Notes under the pieces: model-generated
The model's input: only the letters and a program-made list of their open reading frames with translations
Told to the model about the DNA's origin: nothing
Database searches by the model: none
Shown here: positions 50,101-59,200 of the stretch, one piece after another
How the letters are laid out: each line of letters starts with the position of its first letter
Numbering within the stretch: position 1 is the first letter of the stretch
Translations under genes and position numbers: made by a program
Assembly (NCBI GenBank): GCA_029834535.1
Contig: JAQMWT010000565.1
Location: 57,953 to 121,952 of the forward strand
Length of the DNA stretch: 64,000 nucleotides
Direction: 5' to 3'
Source: Chrysophaeum taylorii
Lineage: Eukaryota > Sar > Pelagophyceae > Pelagomonadales > Pelagomonadaceae

Positions 50101-50560
50101 CGTTCGGAAAAGGCCCAAGTCCTTTCTAATTAAAGGGCTTGCTCTCTGCGAGATTTTTCTTGCTCGGAACACGAAAGATGCGCGGGCCCCTTTGTCCTCC
50201 GACCGACCCGGTGGCGGCGAGTCCTCGTCTCGCATCACGTCCTCAGAAAGTCAACCACAGCCTGTTGCGCCAGCTGGCACGCAGCTTCGACTGTGGCACC
50301 ATCAGTAGTTGGGACTGCTGGTAGGTCGGTCGCTAATACCGTGATCGCTTACTCGGAAACGCCCCGCGAGGACGTTGTCGCGGAACACGAGGTCTTGGCG
50401 CGCGAAGTCCAACGTTCGCCACCGCCGCAAGTTGTCTCCGCTGGGCCCGTCTCACGTCGAGAATCGAACTTCAAGAACAACAAGTCCACCCTTTAAAATT
50501 GGGCGGGCGATGACTTGGTGCAGAGGAATGTCTCCGCGCACGGGCACTCGTCCGGGCGTC
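47148..50560. other. Relic-rich intergenic region, about 3.4 kb
   Basis: No intact gene recognised. The minus strand at about 48010-47600 spells a protein-like fragment in shifting frames (YLEWLKKQPVEGYPVMSKDD, then CYGLPNATHDQSLWYLHRQP), probably a dead gene of unknown family. A diverged R1 copy lies at about 48800-48985. Frames of 116-164 codons at 49439-50308 have no motif. Confidence 0.4.
48800..48985 (+). repeat. Diverged R1 repeat copy
   Basis: It shares AGCAGTCGAC, the segment around GTCGTCGCCGAG, GGACAGGCGAAGAGAGGA, then GCAGGTCGTACGCGTTCTGC with the copy at 13385-13656, with many substitutions. Confidence 0.6.
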
Positions 50561-50567
50561 GCTTCAG

Positions 50568-50826
50568 CAGGGTCGGATAAGAAAACGAGACTACCCCGCG
50601 CCGCAACGACGGGTCCTACAACGCGTGGGCTTTTTCCTTTTTTTGCGTGAGGGGACGAAAGGATGCCGACTTCACTATGGGGACTAGTTCCATCGCGACG
50701 ATCTCGCGGCGTGGCGGCACATACTGCTTGAGTACAAACGAACATAGCTCAGCGATCCGTTGAGTATGTCTTAGTACAAACTGAAACATAGTTAACGGCT
50801 CGTACGAACTTTCTTATCCGACCCTA
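50568..50826. mobile_element. Non-autonomous 259-bp copy of the TAGGGTCGG transposon family
   Basis: The left end is CAGGGTCGGATAAGAAAA and the right end TTCTTATCCGACCCTA, flanked by the 7-bp duplication GCTTCAG (50561-50567 and 50827-50833). The termini match the 4.4-kb element at 13664-18039, but there is no transposase inside, as in a MITE. Both duplications start with GCT, hinting at a target preference. Confidence 0.85.
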
Positions 50827-51199
50827 GCTTCAGTGAATTCAGAATGTCAGGAGAATGGGGGCGTGGGACCTCAACGGATAACTACATCTCTCCTCGGCTC
50901 GGGAGAAGCAGCAGGTGATCACGGACAGCAAGTGAGTGGTTCAGAGTTATCTTTCGCCGGCTGTCGGATTATCATGGTCTCTGCTTATTCTATCCTAGCA
51001 GGTCCTCTCAGGGGACACCAGACTTTTGGAAGTACTCTACCTGCAATCCTCAAACCGATGTTTGTCGACGGGTTGATGTAGGAGTTGTAAGGAGATAACA
51101 CTTCAAGGAGACAGCGCGCGGAATAATGTTGTGTTGTGTGTTAAGGTTTCTAGGAATGTGATGAAGTGGAGGAGATGGGGATTTGTGTTCTCGTTTAGA

Positions 51200-51208
51200 T
51201 TACTATAA
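51200..51208. repeat. Left 9-bp target-site duplication TTACTATAA
   Basis: TTACTATAA directly before GGGATCCGTCAAGTTT; identical 9 bp follow the other end at 56107-56115. Confidence 0.92.
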
Positions 51209-51214
51209 GGGATC

Positions 51215-51475
51215 CGTCAAGTTTGGTCAAAAAGTTTGGTGAATTTCTCTCATGTTTGCTCGATTTTGATGTATGATTAAGGAAAAACTCACATGTGTGG
51301 TCACTTTCCATAGAAGTTAGGTCAGTTAAGTTTGGTCACTCCGAAGTTGCATTAAGTTTGATCAATCAACCCTTCAAGTTTGACTAATTTCCTTGTAAGT
51401 TTGGTCAACAAGTTTGGTCACTACTCCTCAAACTTCCACAGTATTGACCAAACTTCGGCCTTTTAAATCAAACTT
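51215..51475. repeat. Subterminal AAGTTTGGTCA array, left
   Basis: About 12 loosely spaced copies of AAGTTTGGTCA or close variants on the plus strand, switching to the inverted form (TGACCAAACTT) near 51455. Such subterminal motifs are often transposase-binding sites; that role is inferred here. Confidence 0.8.
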
Positions 51476-51550
51476 AAGGAGGCTTTTTAAGGGGGCGCGT
51501 GAGCGCTTTTGGTGCGAAAATGCTTTTAAAACGAAAGCTAGGTGCTGCAG

Positions 51551-52261
51551 CTACGCAGAATCTACCGTGGCGTTACACGCGCGGCATGGACACCCCCCCA
51601 TGACCGCCTTAGAAGGAGATCCTAACGCAGCGCGGCGATACGCAAGGAGCTTCGCATATTGAGGGCTGCGACGCGCGGCCTCGCCAGCAGTTTCCCACGG
51701 CTTGACGCGGTTAAGCTGGGCCCATTTTCGCACCTTCCATCGTAGGAGCATCCCATACCGCGACTCACCATGGTGCTGTTGCCGTGGTCGTCCGCCATTC
51801 TTCGGCAAGAGGCAGACGCCAAAAGACAAAGGTAAATGGTCAGCGTGACACGGATCACCCCATTCTGGATCCCAAAATCCGAGAGGGAGAGCGTCTTTGC
51901 GAATCGATTCAGGGTCGAGAGCGCGCATCAGAGGTTCTAAGGAGGGTGCCTCTTGATAGTGTTGTGGAGGTTGTCGTCGGCGGTCTTGTCGAGGCAACCA
52001 CACGGCTATGTCGAAGTGCCCCCCGGGCGTTAATGAACCATGGATTTGAAGTCGACGCGGGAGCTTGGAAATAAACAAGTCACGTGTGAGCCTTGTTGAA
52101 CGAGCGGAGAACATGGCGCACTGGGTCCTTTTCTTGGAGCGAGGCTTTCCGGCCGGTGGAGCACGCGTAGGCCGTCCTGATTGATTGGATTCCTGCACGA
52201 AGCCTGTTGTTTCCGTGTCGAGTGCGTTGGGTGTACATGCCCGATAGGACCGTGGGGTCAC
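51551..52261 (-). CDS. Hypothetical ORF inside the MULE, downstream of the transposase
   Basis: 236 codons beginning at a non-ATG codon; the protein-like core starts around residue 115 (LDPESIRKDALPLGFWDPEWGD region) and ends CPCRACNATVDSA. It overlaps the last bases of the transposase exon in another frame. It could be a further exon or a cargo gene; no family was recognised. It may also be a chance frame. Confidence 0.3.
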   Translation of the reverse strand: MTPRSYRACTPNALDTETTGFVQESNQSGRPTRAPPAGKPRSKKRTQCAMFSARSTRLTRDLFISKLPRRLQIHGSLTPGGHFDIAVWLPRQDRRRQPPQHYQEAPSLEPLMRALDPESIRKDALPLGFWDPEWGDPCHADHLPLSFGVCLLPKNGGRPRQQHHGESRYGMLLRWKVRKWAQLNRVKPWETAGEAARRSPQYAKLLAYRRAALGSPSKAVMGGCPCRACNATVDSA

Positions 52262-53544
52262 ACGAGCTCGCTGCTACAAACATTCTTGGACACTCCCATA
52301 AAAACACACATCATTGAACTCGGCTTCAAATATCGCACCGAATCGTTCTCGAAAGGTAAGAAGTACCCCATACTCAGCTCGGCAAGGATTCCCTTGTCTT
52401 CGTCGTTCGCATCATATCGCTCCGTATCGTCCCCGTTGTCGTACGTGACGGCGAACTTGTTTCTGTCGTAGGTGACTGTTCCAGGAACGTAGTGTTTAGG
52501 CTGCGCAGCGGGATATGGCACATCCGAAGCCATCACCCGGACTGATTTGAAACTCCTTCCGCGCGCCGTAAGCATATTGAGGGTGGTGGTGAGCTCGGCG
52601 CGCGCACGGTCCCACGCTTCTTTGTCTGTTGGCCACCAGGGAGGAAACGAGCTTGTAGACGACTCTTTCTGCTGCTTGTTTGGGGGCTCGGTCGACGCGG
52701 GAGGCTCGGTAGACGCGGGAGGCTCGGTAGACGCGGGAGGCTCGGTATAAGCGGGAGGCTCGGTCGACGCGGGAGGCTCGGTATACGCGGGAGACGCGGG
52801 AGGCTCGGTAGCCTTGGTAGACGCAGGAGGCTCGGTAGACGCGGGAGGCTCGGTAGGCTCGGGAGGCTCGGTTGCTTTGCGGCCTCCTTTCCTCCGCTTT
52901 TTACCGGCGACCCGGGCTGCAGTTCCTTCTGGGTCCAACCCGGCGAACGTCTTGGCCATTTCTTTTCGTGCTCGCTTCCGGTCCTTCTTTGACCCCGACC
53001 CCGTATTCTTCCGCAGCGAGGATTCTTGGCGTTGGTCGGTCTTTGGCCTGCCTGTCCGTCGGGGCCCGATCGCGGATGGCAGCCAAGGCTTAAACTCCTT
53101 ACCAGCTTCTTTGCATTCGGCTTCAATTTCTCCTTGCGCCGACTCAATTTCCGTTGCGTTGAGAATCGGAAACACCCCCCCGACCCGATATTTATTTTCC
53201 CAACGCTGCGTCGTGGTCCAAAGTGGATAGAGATCCTCAGCATGCTCACCGCGAGCTATCTGAGCTCCAATCACGCAAACGCACGGCAAGCGAGAGAACG
53301 CGTAGTTGCCACAGCTACAGGAAAGTACGTCGAGTTGCTCCGAATCTTCAAAATTCACGTATCCCTTCTGCCCGATAACAACGACGGACGTAAGTTGCTG
53401 ATTGTTGTCACCTTTGACATACACCAAGAACGTCCCCTTATTGGCCCCAGCGCCGCCGCCGTAAGGCTGAACTCTTGTTATCCGGGTCTTGCTTTTTGCA
53501 ACCTTGACTTGGGCATCATTATTGTAGTTGGGCCTACGGTTCAC
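52258..53544 (-). CDS. MULE transposase C-terminal exon: SWIM-type finger, repeat linker, Tudor-like end
   Basis: 428 codons, the last part of the transposase. Residues about 70-100 form a SWIM-like zinc segment (CSCGNYAFSRLPCVCV) in which the final His of CxC...CxH is Cys. Then come a basic region (GKKRRKGGRK) and a run of about 15 proline-rich PPASTE-type units (52690-52875 on DNA), then a C-terminal block (HYVPGTVTYDRNKF, then VTYDNGDDTERYD) resembling a Tudor/SH3-like fold. The SWIM segment following a DDE core is typical of MULE transposases. The frame continues upstream through an intron or indel to the exons at 53.7-55.9 kb. Confidence 0.75.
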   Translation of the reverse strand: MNRRPNYNNDAQVKVAKSKTRITRVQPYGGGAGANKGTFLVYVKGDNNQQLTSVVVIGQKGYVNFEDSEQLDVLSCSCGNYAFSRLPCVCVIGAQIARGEHAEDLYPLWTTTQRWENKYRVGGVFPILNATEIESAQGEIEAECKEAGKEFKPWLPSAIGPRRTGRPKTDQRQESSLRKNTGSGSKKDRKRARKEMAKTFAGLDPEGTAARVAGKKRRKGGRKATEPPEPTEPPASTEPPASTKATEPPASPAYTEPPASTEPPAYTEPPASTEPPASTEPPASTEPPNKQQKESSTSSFPPWWPTDKEAWDRARAELTTTLNMLTARGRSFKSVRVMASDVPYPAAQPKHYVPGTVTYDRNKFAVTYDNGDDTERYDANDEDKGILAELSMGYFLPFENDSVRYLKPSSMMCVFMGVSKNVCSSELV

Positions 53545-53742
53545 GATTAGATATCACATAGAACAACCCGACAAGTGTGAACATAACAACGGGAGTGTAA
53601 TCTGAAAAGACAAAGGCCCGTAGGCCCGTACGTATTTGAGATGGTTGAGACCCTTGAGATTATTGGCCGAAAACACGCCATTTTGATCGAAGACAAGACG
53701 AAACTAATGACGCAACAATTTGCATCCGAACACGAGGAACAC

Positions 53743-55927
53743 TCACGTGAGCCTCTCGCCGGTTTTTGCGCACCGGATGGCCGCTGCGCTCGTATCCGCG
53801 TAGGTCGTTGCCTGCTCAGCGAACAAGGTCTGGAGGGACTTGGGTCCGTTGCATAACCTCGCGTTGATGTGCTTCTTGTTGAAAGCCTCCGCCGGGTTGT
53901 TCGTACTCGTGCCAAAGAGTGCCCTGGGCCCGTCTAACACTGTGACGGTGTCTGCTTCCTGATCGTTCAGATGCTTTCGCGCATATTCGCGCCGACTGGC
54001 AACCTGTAGTGCCAGAAAACTCAATGCCACGAGGAGATTATGACTCACCCAACGCTGGGCCTTGGGAGAAAGTTCGGCATGAAAAGCGTCGCTGGCCGCC
54101 TTCGTAGGCGCCTCAACAAAGCGACGAAAGATAGCGGCATCCCGGATTCCGCGATCTTTGCGATGTTCTCGCTGCCGTGGTTCACTGTGAATAGGACGTA
54201 TTCACGAAGAGTAAACAGTTCATCAAAGACTTACTGCACGAGAAGGCGTCGGCCTCGGGCGTATGCTGCGCAGGAATCGGAATTAGACGAGGAATCAAAT
54301 GGTGCTAGCGAGGTCACTCACGGTGACGTGCGCTATGAGGCTTCCCTTTGGAAGTCCTGTACTATGACGAATCCCTGACAGTTTCTGTGCGGGATGTTCT
54401 CGACGGTCAGTTTAATGACCTTGCCGATCGATTCCGCAGACTCGGTCATGTTCCACCACGAAGTGGATATCATCACGAGGTGGTTGTTGGCATCACGGCC
54501 GGTCACAGAAATCATCACCTGGTTGTCGAGGCAGTAAACGCCGTCAATAAACGCCTGCCGGCGCAGGAGGCCCGCATTCATCATGCGTATGGCGGGTTTC
54601 GACACGACGACATAACCTAAGAAGAACTTCCTATCAGCCAAGGCAGGTGACTGCAGCGTTTCAGGGATCTTGTAGTCGTTGAGGTCTAAGCTCTTGTGCC
54701 GGCTCCTGTCGGAGCCATGCCTGAACTCTTGTTCCGACTTGTGCTCAGACTTGAGCCTCTTCATGAATACCTTCAGGAGATCTCCTTGTTTCGCGCCATA
54801 CAACTTAACCGCATGACCGTGGGCTCGCAACGCGCGCTGGCAAGCGTGCAACTCCGCCTAAGAGAATGACAAGTGTGACTTTGATGCACACACGTGAATG
54901 TAGATGTGGCGAAGTATACTAACACACTAAGCTACGATTTTCAAGTGTGGTCACGAAACCAAAAGAGTTTGATCAGAAAGCTACAAGTTTAATCACAAAG
55001 TTTGATCACACGAACATAAGTTTGATCATTAAGTCACAAGTTTGGTCACCAAGTCAAAAGTTTGGTCATAAAGTCACACGTTTGGTCATACAGTCACAAG
55101 TTTTGTCACAAAGTTTGGTCAGAACATTACAAGTTTGATCACACACATGCACCTCCTCGCAGGACAACAGCCACAAACAAGACCTGCGCAAGACACCGCT
55201 GATACCGCGTTCCTCTCCTCGTTCCCCAAGAGCGCTAGGATGACTTGAGCTAGATGTTCTCGACGGATGAGAGTGTATGCTCACGGTTCGTCATCTCATT
55301 GAGCCTTTCCTTGATGACGTTGTTGTGGACATCTACCAGACGCCTTTCCGAGTAGTGCCTCCTGACTTGCTCTCCATAGAGCCCTTCTTGATGATGGTCG
55401 TCACGGCCTCTAAGAAGTGCTCTGTGCGGTAGTTCGACTTGGGCTGGGTTTTCGTCGGTGTAAAAACTCCTGTGTGAGGTTCATCATGCGTGACGACGAA
55501 GTCTATAAGCCCATCACGACGAGCAGCGCGCTTAAAGAAGCCGCAGCCCTCTACTTTACACTTGAACGACAACGCCGTCGCGGAATTGATCATGTTATGC
55601 ACGCTGTTGCTTCCCCCCCGTGTCGACCATCTTCTGCTGCAACTCGGCCTCTTCCCGAACGCACATACTAAATTCGGATTTCGTCGGGTAGCGTGAAAGC
55701 AGCGAAACGTGGTGCTTGAACATTCTGAGCTGCGACAGCGTACGCGGCGATCTGTCACAGTCGTTAACCTTCGTCAGGCCACGCTTGCCGTTCTTGGTGT
55801 CGTCGTCGCCCGACGTCAGCGTGATACCAGCACGGTCCCGCTCGACCTGAGCGAAGCCCTCGTCGATATCGACCTCCTCGTCATCCGTGTCGAAGTCGAA
55901 GGACGCTCCGGAGTCACGACGCGACAT
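53743..55927 (-). CDS. MULE transposase N-terminal and catalytic exons (intron-split)
   Basis: Pieces, in transcription order. About 55927-55610 is the N-terminus (MSRRDSGASFDFDTDDEE) leading to a helix with FKHHVSLLSRYPTKSEF. About 55610-55340 has a WRKY/FAR1-like finger (FKCKVEGCGFFKRAARRDG then FVVTHDEPHTG) reached by a frame change at a G7 run near 55612. 54857-54340, with a splice-acceptor-like TTCTCTTAG before it, carries the first catalytic Asp in AFIDGVYCLD and the strand GFVIVQDF. About 54190-53743 has AIFRRFVEAPTKAASDAFHAEL and TSTNNPAEAFNKKHI, the conserved MULE N-x3-E segment. Exact exon borders are unresolved and one or more frame changes could be true mutations. Confidence 0.65.
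54935..55145. repeat. Internal AAGTTTGGTCA array
   Basis: About 12 copies of AAGTTTGGTCA/AAGTTTGATCA alternating with AAGTCAC spacers, lying in the inferred intron between the transposase finger exon and the catalytic exon. Confidence 0.8.
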
Positions 55928-55984
55928 GCAGAACCTCCAAATGCTTGATCACAGCGGGCCTTGTTTTGTCAGCGAGCCCTATCC

Positions 55985-56106
55985 TTGCTTTCCTCAAGCA
56001 TAAGTTTAGTCAGCCAAGATACGGATTGACTAAACTTAAGTGACCAAACTTGTTGGGGATTTACGGTGACCAAACATACATGGTGGTTGGAAACTTGACT
56101 TTTCCC
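55985..56106. repeat. Right subterminal region of the MULE
   Basis: A few copies of AAGTTTAGTCA and inverted TGACCAAACTT lead into the terminal inverted repeat (56091-56106). Confidence 0.75.
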
Positions 56107-56115
56107 TTACTATAA
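56107..56115. repeat. Right 9-bp target-site duplication TTACTATAA
   Basis: Matches 51200-51208 exactly. Confidence 0.92.
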
Positions 56116-56249
56116 TGCGCTGGATACAGCAAAAAAAGAAAATCCCGAGTGGTACTCTACTTGCACGATCTACTTGCACGAGGAGACCCTCAATGCTCGA
56201 CAACACTACTGAGTGAACTAGTAGGATTTTGAGAACAAGTTCGGAGAGC

Positions 56250-59200
56250 ATGGCGCAGACCGCGGCGATCATCATCAACATCGTCAAAACGGCGTACGAC
56301 ACCGCGTTGGAGGTCAAGGCTAACAAGCGGCGTTGTCGCCGGCTCGGGGAGCGTCTGCACGCGCTTATCGGCCCTCTGGGGAATTTACAAGATGACGAGC
56401 GAGCGACGGACAAGGAGAATGCGCTCAAACAGACGCTCGCGGTCGTTCGCGAGGCTGAGAGCCTCATCAAGAAATATCAGCATGCCAAATGGTACGGGCG
56501 TGCGATCGGCGCCGCTCTAGGAACTCACAAGGGTGACTTCGAGGAAATTAACGAGCGGCTCCAGGGGTGCGTCGAGGCGCTCCAGTTCGGGATGATCACG
56601 GAGACGATGTTCGCCGTGCGCGACGACCGCGACGACGAGCAGAAGGATCTCTTCGAGAACCATGCCACCCTCGAAGCCATGTTGGCCGTGCAAGGTCGTC
56701 CACCTCAAGAAGTCGCGGCGATGGAGGACGAGCTGAGCGCGGTAGATGCGAGGCTGCAGCAACTCGGCGAGAACATCAGCGAGAATCTTTGCCGGTTGGG
56801 ATCGGACGCCGAGGAGGGCCGAGCCGACATCATAGCTGCTGTCAAGGAGGGCCAAGCCGATATGATCGCGAGGCTGGAGGCGATCGAGGCGCAAATCGGA
56901 CGATCTCGAGGTCGTCGTCGCGGCGTCGAGGCTCGAGATGCACGCTCGCGGTCCTTTCGGGAACAACAACATACTCTGCACGAAATCAAGCGGAGCGAGC
57001 TCATCGAGACCGATGTCATCCTTGGCAAGGGGGCGTTTGGCGTGGTCCGCGCCGCGACCTGGGGCTCGTGCCAAGTAGCGCTGAAGCAGCTCGACGTTCT
57101 GAGTTCGGTTTTTGCTGCTAGCGCGCGCGAAGAGCTGAAAAAAGAAGCGATAGTGCACCAGTCCCTCAGCCATCCCAACATTCTCGCGTTTTACGGCTTC
57201 TGTCCGGAGAATCTCTCGTTGGTCATCGAGCGTTCGTTCGGTGGAAGTCTCGCCGCGAGGCTGTACGCCCAGCCGACGAGATCTCTCGCGCCTGCTCTCG
57301 TGCTCGCGTACGTCAGCGACATCCTCGGGGGTTTGACCTATCTGCACGACTTCGGCGTGTTCCACCGTGACCTCAAGTCATGGAATCTTCTCATCTGCGT
57401 TGGAGGCGTGATCAAGCTCGCCGACTTTGGCTTAGCTAAAGTGAAGGAAGCATCGAGCACGTTGAGCGCTTCAGCGACGGGCCGAACCGCTAGCTCGCTG
57501 GGCAAAGGTCCCGGGACCTGTCAATGGATGGCTCCGGAGTAAGTTATTTTGCATGCGACCTCTCAGTGACTGCATGCGCAGACGCCTCAAACCCGACGGC
57601 ACGAAACCTCGGTGGAGGGAAGCCGACGTCTACGCGCTCGGCGTGGTGTGCTACGAGCTGTGTACTTGCTCGCCTCCGTGGGCTGGCAAGATTGACGCGC
57701 AGATTATTACGGCGGTCGTCTACGAAAACCAACGTCCCGAAATCCCCGATACTGCGCGCGCCGCGAATCCTGTCATCGTCGAGCTCTTGGAGCAGTTCTG
57801 GGCTCACGACCCGATCGCGCGCCCCGTGCTCGCCGAGGGTTGGGTGCAACGACGAGTCGCATCGGCCCTCGAAACGCCCGGTGGCGACCCGCGAAGGTTC
57901 GACGTGGTCCTTGACGCATGTTCCCCAGAATCGAGAGCAGACGCACGGAATGATTGCGGCATGCAAGAAGGTGGTGAAACTCTTGGGCGACGACGAAAAG
58001 GCTCGAGCACCCTAGCTTTTGGTCGGAAGGCATTTTCTGCCCTGTTTCGTGGTGGACAGCTAATTGACGTCGTGGTGTCAAATTTGGGCCACGGAAGGGA
58101 CGCCCGCACCCGAATGCGTGCCGCCGAGAAGACTGCGCGTTTGTGCCAAAAAGATATCTCCTACGCAGGTTTCGGGAGTTGGGCGCGATTCCGCTGCTCG
58201 TCGAGCTTGGGATGTCCGGGAGTGATCGGGCAAAACGGAACGTCGCGCGCGTGTTGTCGCAACTCGCATGCAACGACGAAAACAAAAAAACGATCGCGAA
58301 GGCGGGCGCGATACCGGTGCTCGTCAAACTCGTTGAAGGCGGTAATGATAATGACGCGGCGAGAGAGTGGGCGGCGGGAACGTTGCAGGATCTTGCTGTC
58401 AACGACGAGAACAAAATCTCGATCGCGAATGCGGGTGCGATTCCTGTTCTCGTCAAACTCGCGAAGGATGGTACCGACGGGGCCAAAACGCGGGCGACGG
58501 GAGCGTTGCTTAATCTCGCATGCAACTCCGAAAACCAAATCGCGATCGCGAATGCGGGCGCGATTCCGGTACTTATCGAACTCGCGGAGGGTGGAAACGA
58601 TGCGGCGCGAGAGAATGCGGCGGGGGCGATGGGGAATCTCGCAGTCAACGCCGAAAACCAAATCGCGATTGCGAAAGCTGGGGCGATTCCGGTGCTCGTC
58701 AAGCTCACAAAGGATGGGAACGATGCAGCGAGAAAGAATGCACCGGGGGCGTTGGCGTATCTCGCGGTCAACGCCGAAAACAAAATCGCGATCGCGAAGG
58801 CGGGCGCGATTCCGGTGCTCGTCAAAGTCGCAAGGGATGGGGACGAGGAGGCGAGAGAGAATGCGGCGGCGGCGTTGTCGAATCTCGCCCTCAACGACGA
58901 AAATAAAATCGCGATCGCGAAGGCGGGCGCGATACCGGTGCTCGTCAAACTCGCAAGGGATGGGAACGAGGAGGCGAGAATGAATGCGGCGGCGGCGTTG
59001 TTGGATCTCGCATGCAACTCCGAAAACAAAATCGCGATCGCGAAGGCGGGCGCGATTCCGGTGCTCGTCAAACTCGCAAGGGATGAGAACGAGGAGGCGA
59101 GAGAGAAGGCGGCGGCAGCGTTGTGGAATCTCGCCGCCAACGCCGAAAACCAAATCGCGATCGCGAAGGCGGGCGCGATTCCGGTGCTCGTCAAACTCGC

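Larger units (their letters stand above)
51209..56106 (-). mobile_element. Mutator-like (MULE) DNA transposon, 4.9 kb
   Basis: The ends are inverted: GGGATCCGTCAAGTTTGG on the left and, read inward from the right, GGGAAAAGTCAAGTTTCC. The flanking 9-bp duplication TTACTATAA is the hallmark length for Mutator-like elements. The minus strand carries a MULE-type transposase in several exons with a SWIM-type zinc segment. Arrays of AAGTTTGGTCA lie near both ends and inside an inferred intron. Its base composition is clearly lower in GC than the flanking kinase gene. Confidence 0.9.

Noticed and set aside
54935-55145. CRISPR-like regular repeats (AAGTTTGGTCA)
   Set aside because: Units are 11 bp with irregular short spacers, in a eukaryotic transposon with no cas genes; they are subterminal/intron motif arrays.
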